DNA of 64,000 nt from Pseudoscleropodium purum. Lineage: Eukaryota > Streptophyta > Bryopsida > Hypnales > Brachytheciaceae. Location: assembly GCA_963969395.1 (NCBI GenBank), contig OZ017798.1, forward strand, positions 14,686,173-14,750,172. Direction: 5' to 3'. Under the pieces are notes generated by a model that saw only the letters and a program-made list of their open reading frames with translations, was not told the origin of the DNA and made no database searches. The position numbers and the translations under genes were made by a program. Of the stretch, positions 9,807-20,879 are shown in pieces (position 1 is the first letter of the stretch; each line of letters begins with the position of its first letter).

Positions 9807-12539
9807 TATGTTCTTATTCCATCCTCATTGTCATTGGGCTTAGCAGAAGGCCATGTTGAACAGAAGATGTAATGCTTCATATTGATGGAATTGAAAGTAG
9901 TTGAAAAAGTTGATCGATGTTGCTCTTTGGACCAATACTTATTAGTATTTCCTTATATATCTCTTCTTTTATTTCAATTCCTTCATCACCGAATCAAATT
10001 CATGGAAGGGAACAAGATGCACATTCTCGTTTAGTATTGATTAGGCGACATTAAACTTGTTGTTGAGGCTAGGTAGTCAACACAAGGTCAACTGGGAGAT
10101 TAGTTTTATGAAGAATCCATTTGGATGGCTATTATGGGAGATGTAAACTTTTTCAGGATTAAATGTAGGCTTTGCGGAGTATGTATAGACTTTGTGTTCT
10201 TAATTGAATCTATGTATATTCAAATCTGTAGATTCAACTTTCTTTGGTGTGTAATTATTGTTGGTGTGTGTTTATTATCAAATACAAGTTTTGTGTTCCA
10301 TATAGAACATGCTTAGGTTAGATTACTTCTCAAGCAGTTCGATTGACTGGAACTGATGTCCTGTCCTTCGAGTGATGTAGTTCCCCTTGCTTGTAATGTA
10401 ATGTGCTGGAATGTTGATTTTCTCCAACCCTAAATTCAATGAGTAACAAAAAGGTGTTGATGTTTGAGGGAGATTCGAACACTTGGTTGCCTGCGGTTCC
10501 CTTGCTACACTCGTATCCTATCGTTACGGTTGGGGGTGGGTTCTGATGTGATGACAGTGCACTCATTATGCAATTTGTAGATGCTTTAAGTCATCAAGAT
10601 TGTGAAGGAAGCCTTTGAATTCACTTGCAACGGTCTCTAAACTCTGTTTCCAGTGGGAGTGGAGATAAAGTTTTCCACCAAGGATTGCGGAGTTCCAGAC
10701 ATTTAGTCAATGTAAAAAGCGAATGACAATGCAGTTACGTCAAGCTTATTATTTTCCAGGGCGGCTGTACCCAGCTTCAAAGGCAACTATTTTGTACCCT
10801 CAAAGATCGATGCAGGTGTTCAAACCGGCCGATTTCAACCATATTCTGAGGACGATAACGCACATGTTTAATTGCGGCAGTGAATTTCTAGCTCCTCCAT
10901 GTTTGATCTATAATGCTGAGCCCGATGGCAATCTTCTTCAAGTTGTTTGCGAAGGACGGGAGGGTTCAATTTGGAGTCTCATTGGGGGATTACAATTGCG
11001 AATTTAAGAGAGAAAAAAATTTGGGCACAATGGGAGATCCTGAACATCAATTTTGATATTCCAACACTTTAGTTCTAAATCGTTAATGCCTACCAGTCCT
11101 AGATTTTGATCGTTATGTGCATATTTGTCACAATTTTTGGAGCTAGAATCAAGCCAATTTAATTAATGAAGTTCACCATTCCTTATTATAACTTAAGAAA
11201 TTTGTCCCTGTTTCTGGGTTTGTGCTTTCCGCATTCTGATTGTAGCATCTGTTGTTGTCGATACCTTGTTGCGTTGTCAGTTGAATGACTGTACTTGCAA
11301 GTGCTTCTAAGTTATAGATTAAGTTATAACTTTCCATCCCTGGAATTTATTGAGGAGGGTTAATCTGCGTCGTGAGTTCCTCACTGGACGATACGGATCA
11401 CTTCATCGCTAGGACCTACTTTGTTGTCAACCTCGAAAGGCTACTTGTAGGGTGGGTTTCTTCATAGGCTAAATTTTCACATGTGTAAAAATAGGCAACA
11501 GAAGGTATGCATAATTTTCTGGATTTTTTTTCCACAACACAAAATCACTAAGAATTTTTTAGTGGAAGATAGGCTTTCTTGCATGCCGGTGATATAGACC
11601 TTCTTTCCAACTAAGGGTTGGTTGCAAAATTCACCAAGGGTGTTTGCAATATTGATAGTCTTGTTAGCCAATTATAATGAGCCACAATTGCATTGGGAAA
11701 TGTGCCATAATTAGTCATCACTTTTGTAATCTACACAAAAAGAAAATAGCTTACATTGCTAGAATGAGGTGTTAGTTAGGGATGGGTTGCCTCCTACAAC
11801 TTAACCCTAAAGTAAGCTTAACATGAGATTTTCTTATTGTCAAATGACTCTTAGAAGCAATGCAAATATGTTAATTATTCCCTCAACATCTAAGGGTTCA
11901 TGAATAGATACATCAACCTATAACATGTAGAATGATTGGTTTCCTTTGTTGACATTATTGAATTTTTTTTTAAAAATTCTATATAAAGACATATGTGGAA
12001 AATGGAGAAAAAAAATATTTTTCTTTTACAAAGTATGAATTTGTTATAATTTTTTTGAAGTTTGTTGCCCAATTAGCCCAAAACAATCCTTAGACGATCC
12101 CCAAACCCCCCCCAAAGTGTATGTATAATGGTCATCTCACCACCTACAATAGTCACAATATTTTCTAACATAACCATGATATGAAGGAATAAAAAAGTTC
12201 CTTTCTTGTCACAAATTTATACTAAAAAAATGGAAGTTCCTTCTATAGTTACTAATAATTCCTTCACCATCAATCAAGACATTGATTGTAGCCACTAATC
12301 CTAACTAATTAGCTCAAATCTCTATTATTGCACATTTTTTGTCAAGAGTTGATATAAGCCACTATGTTGTGTCATTTTTTGGGTTTCTACATTGGACGTT
12401 TTGCTTGTCACAGTTTCATTTACCTTGCATCAAATTGTACAATGGAAAAGTGAGCTTGTGTGTGTGTATCCTTGAAAAATTCAACCTCTAATATTTGTAT
12501 CAAAGGAATCACTCTTATATATTATTTTTATATTATATC
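9807..12539. other. Spacer between the arms, rest
   Basis: Mostly unassigned. 10330-11010 is less AT-rich and holds a 94-codon plus-strand frame at 10723-11007 (starts MTMQLRQAYYFPG). Another frame over the same bases reads FKGNYFVPSKIDAGVQTGRF. Neither is recognised. About 11430-11800 resembles dispersed repeat family A (55220-55576 and 50190-50490). 11800-12539 shows no gene. Confidence 0.4.
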
Positions 12540-13116
12540 AGCCTATTTCTTTTCAAAAAATTACTAACAATAATAATTCACTCTTTATAATTACATAATT
12601 AGCTTGAAAATGAATTTATAATCCCAAGTCCTTGACAAACTATTATGGAGTTACTTACCCATGTTGGTGATTGTGGGTTGTAGAGAGGATTTCTTCTAAG
12701 GATTGGGAAATTCCAAACACTTCATCAATATAAAGAACTAAGGTGAGTACACCCAAAATTGCACCCTACTTAAAACCATCACCATTCCTTTGTGTACATA
12801 TCCCAAATCAATATGTACATATGTTGAATAAATGATTTGAGAACATCTACCAAAAAGAACTTTGACCCTCTATAACTTATGCATATGGTATCCAAGTGTC
12901 ATGTTTTTTAGTACACTAGAACTTCCTTTCACTTGCCAATAGGAAAATATGAAAATTTGACTAGTCTAACAATAATAACTAGACACAATTCATAAAAGTG
13001 GCGATTTTTGGGGTACCTGCCTTAACACCATATTTCATTTTATTAATTTAGTTACCGGTTCATTTAATTAGTTTGTTGAGTGAGCCAGCCTAATTGTTTG
13101 TTCTCTTTGTATTTTC

Positions 13117-13416
13117 ATGAAAGCACCGTCATTTTCCAAAGAAAAAAACACTCCGTTTCAATTCCGACTACGTCTCGCTAAGCGTATTCACTTTCCACCT
13201 GAAATGCGAAAAAAATTCAATAAATCTTTAATTAAAATTTACAAAAATCTTTGTATAATTTCCTGTACAAGTAATCATATATTGAAATGTACAATAGGAA
13301 TTTATGGAATGATGAATGAAATATATGCAATAGTGAATACTATGAGGGATACACGTATATTAGAATGCATTAGAAATTTGACTCAATTTTTTACAAAGAA
13401 TGGCACCTCAAATTGA
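13117..13416 (+). CDS. Hypothetical 99-residue protein, right arm
   Basis: The sequence is identical to the frame at 8246-8545 and also reads outward from the spacer. Conservation between arms reflects arm identity and is not evidence of selection. No family is recognised. Confidence 0.3.
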   Translation: MKAPSFSKEKNTPFQFRLRLAKRIHFPPEMRKKFNKSLIKIYKNLCIISCTSNHILKCTIGIYGMMNEIYAIVNTMRDTRILECIRNLTQFFTKNGTSN

Positions 13417-16049
13417 AGAATTGAAAAAAAAAACTTATAAATATCAAAAACTTTGTAAATAGCTTAATTGTTGTGAAATTCAAAATTGCTTGAATTGAAT
13501 AAATTTCTCAAAATCATTTGATAATAGCAATTGAAAATGGAAATCATGAAAGCTCAAAACTCACAAAAGCACAAAATCATAGAAATGTAAGCCAAGAGAA
13601 GCAATGGAATTGCTACCTCTATAATATCACCCTACAAATCTTCTTTAATATCACCTTAATTGCAACAACTATATTATTTCTATAATATCACTCTTTGTAA
13701 TAAGTGATATTACAAAGGTGATGCAAATTGCTACTGTATTTCTGAAATATCACATTGTGAAAAAATATGATATCTATGTATGCATAATTGAAAGTACTTT
13801 TACCAAAAATTTAAAATAATTATTTTAAAGACTTATTGAAATCATTATCATGCATTCTATGGAAATGTATCATAATTTTACCAATGTGATACAATGAATG
13901 CGTAGCATAACAAGTAGTAGTCCTTAGTATTAATGGTAGCATTTGCAATATTACAATGGGAGTTATGATTTTAGTAGCATGATTGTTATATTGTTATATT
14001 GTTATTTTTTTACATTGTTATTTTATTATATTGTTAATTATAAATTTTAAAATTTTGAATATGAATTTAAATTTTAAATTTTAAAATTTTGAATTTAAAA
14101 TTTAAAATTAAAATTTAAAGTTTAAAATTTAAAATTTAAAGTTTAAAATTTAAAATTTAAAGTTTAAAATTTAAAGTTTAAAGTTTAAAATTTAAAGTTT
14201 AAAGTTTAAAATTTAAAATTCAAAGTTTAAAATTTAAAATTTAAAGTTAAAATTTAAGATTTTAAGTTTAAAATTTAAAATTGAAATTTTTTTAATTTTT
14301 AGTATTTATTTGAGTAATACTTGTTTTTTTAATTTTTTAATTTTGTCATATTGTTATTTTTTTATTTATGTTATTTTGTTATATTGTAACGAAATATCAA
14401 AAATAATAAAAATGCATCTTTTTCTTTAGATGAATGATTTTTGAGCCCCCTACTTTAAGTGTGTAGCTGTTGGGAAGTATTGTTTCATGGTATGTCAGCC
14501 CTTCATAAATTCATCAAATATCATCCAAAGAATGTGAATAAATATATACACTATTAATAAACATTATAATGTTGGCAAATCTGTTGTTGATTCCATACTA
14601 AAGGCGCCGCACTCCAATGGTGTAAACCTGACAAGGAATGTGCTGACATTGCTCAAAGCGTTAAGTGATGTCAGAGAAGTTGTACGCCGATGTGGAATGA
14701 TGTTGAGGAATTTGAGGGAAATACAAAAATCCAGAACATTTTGCTCAAGTATTTCCGCGCCTACTCTCTAGAAGCTCTGTCTACCTTCTCCGGAACCTCC
14801 ATCTTCTGTGCCAATTTCACATCAAAATTAATCAGTCTTTCTGTAGCTGACTTGTTCATTTTCCTTTGTTGAGCTTTCTTGTACTCTTGCGGACTGCGGC
14901 GTATTGTATTCCAACATCTTCTGGCCCAAGTTTGATAGTTTCAGTGGCGAGCATGGACGTTGCTATGAGTTTCGAGTAAGTGCCATTATCCTCAAATAGG
15001 TTGTAGCATTACCAAATGTGTTGCCGTTGTTGTTTGTTTTGAAACATAGAAGCATCTGCATACATGTAGCCATTGCTCTTAAGAAATTGGTGTGGAAGTA
15101 GTTCATATTGGGTCTGTGAAGAGACGCATTTAGGTTTTCAATGTTGTAATCACAAGTGTCACAACTACTTTTCTCATTTCCGCCGAGAGAAATGCAATCT
15201 TCGGTCATGCAACCCTATATACATGTTGCTATTTTGAAGTTGGTATGTCTTGAATTCATGTTGGGTGTATGAGGAAAGGTGGTGTCTTTGTATTGTTGTA
15301 ATCGCAAAGTATGCTTCCAATTATTGTTTGGAGAAAATTGTAGTCTTCGGTCATGCAACTCCATGTAAATGTTGCTCTTAAGAAATTGGTATGAACGGAA
15401 TTTATGATGAGTCCATGAGAGCGCAGTGTATTTTGCATTGTTGTAATTGGAGTACGCTTCATATTTTTTACAGAGGAAATTTTAGTCCTTCGTCATGCAA
15501 CTCCATGTAGATGCCGCTCTTATGAAATTGATATAGGAAGAATTCATTTTTAGTGTATGAAGAACGTAGTGTCTTTTGCGTTGTTGCAATTGCAAAATTT
15601 CCTTTTCAATTATTGTGCGGAGAATATTGTAGTTTTTGGTCATGCAACCCTCTGTAGATATTCCTCTTAAGAAATTAGTATTCAGATTTTATGTTGGGTC
15701 CATGAGGAAGCGTGGTGTATTTTGCATTGTTGTAAGCGCGAAGTACACTTTGTATTTTTTGTAGATCACATTGTAGTCTTCGATCATGCAACCCCATGTG
15801 GATGTCGCTCCAACAAAATCAGTATGAAAGGAATTCATATTAGGAAGTGCGGTGTCCATTGTATTGTTCCAATTGCAAAATACGCTTCCTCATATTTTCT
15901 CAACCGGAAAAGAGTCTTTGGTCATGTAGCCCCATGTAGATGTTGTTGAAGCAAAATTTGTGTGAAAAGAACCCATGTTAGGTCCATCTGGAAGTGCATT
16001 GTGTTTTTGAATGTTATAATTGCGAGGTATACTGCTTTGTATTAGTTAT

Positions 16050-16920
16050 AATCAACTGTCGTGAAAAATATACAAAGTTATCATTGAGTCAACGATAACT
16101 TTTAGTAGAATTCAAAGGTGCGTTCATTTCACAATAATCAACTGTTGTGAACTATATCCAAAGTTATCATCGAGTCAACGATAACTTTTGGTAGAATCCA
16201 AAGGTGCGTTCATTTCACAATAATCCATTGTCAAGAAATATATGCAAAGTTATCATTGAGTCAACGATAACTTTTAGTAGAATTCAAAGGTGCGTTCATT
16301 TTACAATAGTCAACTGTTGTGAACTATATCCAAAGTTATCATTGAGTCAACGATAACTTTTGGTAGATTCCAGAGGTGCGTTCATTTCACAATAATCCAT
16401 TGTCAAGAAATATATGCAAAGTTATCGTTGAGTCAACGATAACTTTTAGTAGAATTCAAAGGTGCGTTCATTTTACAATAGTCAACTGTTGTGAACTATA
16501 TCCAAAGTTATCATTGAGTCAACGATAACTTTTGGTAGATTCCAGAGGTGCGTTCATTTCACAATAATCCATTGTCAAGAAATATATGCAAAGTTATCGT
16601 TGAGTCAACGATAACTTTTATTCAAATCCGAAGATGCGTTCATTTCACAATAATCAACTTTTGTGAAATATATGCAAAGTTATCGTTGAGTCAATGATAA
16701 CTTTGGGTAGAATCCAAAGGTGCGTTCATTTCACAATAATCAACTTTTGTGAAATATATATACTAAGTTATCGTTGAGTCAATGATAACTTTTACTCAAA
16801 TCTGAGGGTGTGTTCATTTCACAATAATCAATTGTAATTGCTAGCCTGAAATATATAAATGATCACTTTGTATGTTATTTTCTATCATCAAAGTTATCAT
16901 CAACTCACCGATAACTAAAC
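16050..16920 (-). repeat. 86-bp tandem array with palindromic core, right arm
   Basis: This mirrors the left-arm array with one extra 86-bp unit (about 16650-16735). Cores read GTTATC(A/G)TTGAGTCAACGATAAC-like, i.e. the same palindrome on the other strand. Confidence 0.9.
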
Positions 16921-17054
16921 AATTCTAGAAATTTAGAATATGAACCTCAGTATATTGATGTGATATAGAGTTGATCATATTAGAAGACTGTTTATGAAGC
17001 ATTTAGAAAGTGCCAATGGCTTTTTTTACCTTAGACCTACTACAAGCTTATAGT

Positions 17055-17079
17055 ATTTATCATTGACTCAACGATAAAC
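17055..17079. repeat. Single palindromic motif upstream of transposase-like gene
   Basis: TTATCATTGACTCAACGATAA lies just outside the right arm and before the first recognised coding segment (17281) of the transposase-like gene. It matches the arm arrays and the intron copies of the left gene. Confidence 0.75.
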
Positions 17080-17280
17080 TATTCAAAATCAGATTACATT
17101 ACTTTTGACATTAGATGAAAGTTGACACGATACATTTTTAAATTCTTTAGAGTCAGTCCATCTATATCTTATCTATTCTTACTTTTCATCAAGTTGATGA
17201 TACATTTCTAATACTCTAGCATCATCAGTTGTTTAAGGGATGTGTATTTAAATTAATATTTTGGGTACTTTTTCTTACAG

Positions 17281-20113
17281 AACATTTCATACACCTGAAG
17301 AGTTTACAACTTCTGTACCTACACTACCTGAAGGAGTTTTTTAGTGTGATGGAATTCCTCGAGCAAAATGGAATACGATGCCAGTCACTATCAGAAACGA
17401 TCCTGGGGATGATGTCGCAAATGCAATTTGTTATAATGTGGATCCCGAGCTTGTCATCGATACAAATGGAGAGCCTTTGGGTGATGATCGAGTGGCCATT
17501 CAAATTGCAGAGTCTTTATGTGAAGAGGAAGTTCCGTCCTCTTGGATGTGGTCAATGTGATCTTGGCACATTAAACAAGTATTTCTGAATGGTGCCAGTT
17601 TGTATGACCATAACCAAACTTACATTTACAATACAGCTGTGTCTACCGCGAACAAAAGAGTTCGTAAAGGACTTCGACGGTATGAAAGCATGCGTGAAAG
17701 GCTTGAGCCTAATCTTCCTCCAAAAAAGGAATCCCTCCTCACAATGCAGTCTATTGTTGAAGTATCAACTATAACATGTTGTGTGAAAAAGTGCTTACAG
17801 CCTTTCCCACGTGGACAAATTCAAGCCATCCGGTGCCAACTTCATGTGAATGACGGAGTGTATGCCCGCAAGAAGTGTCTTCTTGAGGTACATCGGCAAA
17901 TCCACAAAGACAATGATGGCAAGCATTGTATCACCTTGAAAGGAAGGGAAGTGTGTCCTCTAGCTTGGTACACCATCCACGGTATATCAAAAGCAACTTT
18001 CTATAGGTACAAGGAAATGGCTAGAGCTAGGAAGCAAGCAGAGGGGCACGGGAATTCGGGGTCCAAGAAACCCCGTACACATACCTTGCAAGCAACTGCC
18101 ATGCTTCGGACATTGCTTGTGTCGAATGCAGACAAAATGCCACATAAAACTAGGACAATGGAGTCTGGAGAGAAAGTGACCGCAATGGTTTTGCCATCAT
18201 CATTTCGTTGGCGTGACCAATTGCCAATCTTCAATGAGGCCAATGCAATGTTGAATTTACAGCCAATATCATCTAGTGGCTTGAGCAACATTCGGTGTGC
18301 TTCTTTTCCAGAGTATGCACCAAAGGCTCGAGGAGATACTTTTGCGCGTTGTGGCTTGTGTGATCGATACAAGCAACTCAGATGTGCATGCACTCCATTT
18401 TCGGTTGCACAAGAAAAGTGGTCTACACTTTTAAATATTCACCTTGTAGGCCAAAGGGCACATAGAGAATTGTACTATGCAAATCGTTATATATCTGAAA
18501 AATACCCTGACAAAATGCTCACTATCATTCATGACAAAATGGATCACTCCAAGACGGCTTTGCCACACTTCTCTCACAAGACCAAGTCGATAGATCCTTT
18601 TATGAAGATGCTCATTGTTGTGACGGGTATGATAGCACATGGTCATGGTGATGTCCGATATGCACACTATGGCCTCAACATATTTCCAACAGACTCAAAC
18701 CATACTGTTGGATCCATTGCAAAATTATTGCGTGATTTAGAAACACCTCCAAAGAATTATTCCCGCAATTTATTTTCAGTAGAAGAAGGGCAATCCTTGT
18801 TAACAAAGGCGCTTTTGAGTGGTTTAGAAGCTTGCTTGGATTCACTACTTCCCCCTTTTGATGAATCACTTTTGGCTCATTCTCTTCCACCAATATTAAC
18901 TTTGCAGCTTGATAATTGCTCTGGAGACAACAAGAACCGATGGGTTTTTGCCTATTGCTCTTTGCTAGTGTACAAAGGCATTTTCAAGGAGGTATACATA
19001 AATTTCCTTATTGTTGGGCATACTCACGAAGACATTGATGCTCTTTTTGGTCAATGGAGCACGGAGTTGAAAATGAATGACTACCCAACACTTCCGAAGT
19101 TGATGAAATCATTTATGGATTGTGAATCACACCCTGTAATTCCTCATCTTATAGAGGAGGTTCCGAACTTCAAGACATTTGTGTATGGATATTTGGGCAC
19201 AGGTGGAAATTTTTTAGAAGGTCATTTTTTTTCCCAACAGTTCAAGTTTTCTATGAATTCTGATGGATGGCCCATAATGGAGTATAAGGACCTTTGTACT
19301 GACAAGGACTGGTTGCCGGAAAATGGCAAAGGAATTTGGTTGTGGAATGAGACTGAAGATGGGCATCCTAAAGTACCCAATGGTAGTCCACTACCTCTAA
19401 AACCGGAGCAGATTAAAGCCTTTGTTGAGGTAAAGAAAGGATTAAATGGTTTCATTGCTTATTGGAACCAAATGGCCAACGACGATGCCTCTGGAGAATT
19501 TAGACGAAAAAACGATCCCATCAAGAAGTATTGGGTGGGTATTAGAGCTGCATTTGATGCACTTCTATAAGTGCGAGAGAGGCTATTAGATGCTTTTTGG
19601 CCTACTTCTAGAGTCACTCATGACGACGTTGACCGAAGGCAAAGAGATGGCACAATGAATGAAGAAGAAGCAGAGGATCGCCCCTTTATTGGACGTAGGC
19701 GTGATCGTCCTCCACCTTCATTTCGTATTGTACGTGATACGCATGCAGGTTCATTTGTTGTAGTGCGCCCTGCAGATGGTGACCCAAAGCCATTTTGGCT
19801 TGCAAGGGCGATTACAAAGCCAAATCCAGATCCATCGTACATAAAACAAATCCAAATTCAATATTGGACACCAGCTTCGGATCGAAACATTGACATGGAG
19901 ACTTATGGTGGGTGGGACACAAATGGAGGGATTCAATGGCGTGAAGACACAATAATATCTCCAACATGGTCGAATACAGATTGTATTATGACAGCATGAA
20001 AGCCTAGTTTTAGAAACGGAACAGCAAACCCGCGAGCATCAATTTCGAAAAAGCAAATTGAGATCATCAAAGCATCATTGGCAGCTTTTATGGTTGAAGA
20101 AGAGACTAGTTAG
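17281..20113 (+). pseudogene. DUF7869-type transposase-like gene with internal stops
   Basis: One frame runs from a splice acceptor (ttacag, ending 17280) to TAG at 20111-20113, about 940 codons. It is broken by TAG 17342-17344, TGA 17558-17560, TAA 19568-19570 and TGA 19997-19999, with no frameshift seen. The longest intact stretch is 656 codons (17600-19570). The N-terminal half has a Cys-rich segment (CCVKKC, CGLCDRYKQLRCAC) and a GISKATFYRYK segment. The core resembles an RNase H-fold nuclease: HDKMDHSKT (about 18526), LQLDNCSGDNKN (about 18904) and VGHTHEDIDALFG (about 19013). This D/D/(H-D) arrangement is typical of the DUF7869 family, as I recall it. A C-terminal segment (GDPKPFWLARA, later IQIQYWTP) resembles a small chromatin-reader-like fold. 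The true first exon is not resolved. A role in transposition is inferred. Confidence 0.7.
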
Positions 20114-20830
20114 AATCTTCAATCCACGGATGAAGAATTCGTACTTAAATAAGTGAAGTGTTGTTTATATAGTTGAAAATATTATTTTTAGTTTTTGCAT
20201 ATTTTGAGCTCTACACATGGATATATGAATGTATTAAGTTTGTTATGATACAAAAGCAATCTAGCGCCGGATGACTACTGATTTCTATCAATGAAGTCAT
20301 TTTTCTTATTATGATGTTTTTGAATTCTCTGCAAATGTATTGTACAATCATAAGGGATAGAAATAATTATGTTTCTTTTTATTACAATATAGAATAAAGA
20401 GTCTTTAGACCCTAAATCTAAATACATGCAAGTCTCAATTTAATGGATTGTCTCACTTTACTGTCTTATTAATTGCAGTATTTCTATATTCATAATAAAA
20501 TTTTGCAAAATTTAAATGTTCAATAAGCACTTGCCACTTTCCAAAACAATAAGAAAATGATTACACATGGAAATTGACATTTGAAAGTCTCAATATTCCC
20601 CTAATGTCTCAATTTAAGTAGAGCTTTTTCTACATTTTCAAGTTGTATGAAAATGAGACCTCACTTTGTCTCAAATTAACGAATATGGCCTTACAAGTCT
20701 TATGCATGATTGATTGTCATTGTGAAGGAAGGTATACAAGTCCGTTTACTTCAAATCCAAGCTCACATAGACACACAATAATCATTGCAAGTAAATGATG
20801 TCTTTTGCTACATTTGTCAACACCCGGTAT
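20114..20830. other. Intergenic stretch after transposase-like gene
   Basis: AT-rich, without a recognised gene. I looked for an inverted match to the 793-830 region that would close the composite element and found none. Confidence 0.5.
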
Positions 20831-20879
20831 TTCGTTTTGGTACTTAACAAAGACAACATGGACTGCATCTTGCTGCTCC

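Larger units (their letters stand above)
12540..17006 (-). repeat. Right arm of giant inverted repeat
   Basis: This 4467-bp arm is the reverse complement of 4715-9122. From the inner end it carries the mirrored first exon and intron of the spacer gene (ATG on the minus strand near 12662), the 99-codon frame, the AT microsatellite (about 14040-14290), the coding-like remnants, the 143-bp array (about 15060-16010) and the 86-bp array (about 16050-16920). It ends at atgaagcatttag (17006). No target-site duplication is visible at the arm ends. Confidence 0.97.

Noticed and set aside
10460..10510. tRNA-like 'gattcgaac' segment
   Set aside because: Only a T-loop-like phrase; no matching acceptor stem or anticodon arm around it.
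17229..17588. 119-codon frame before the transposase-like gene
   Set aside because: It overlaps the better frame that starts at acceptor 17280 and matches it only out of phase.
2676..20113. All in-frame stops being T-to-C revertible as proof of RNA editing
   Set aside because: Every stop codon starts with T and becomes a sense codon with C, so this holds for any stop and carries no information by itself.
793..20400. Terminal inverted repeats closing the composite element
   Set aside because: I compared 793-830 with 20114-20400 in inverted orientation and found no convincing match.
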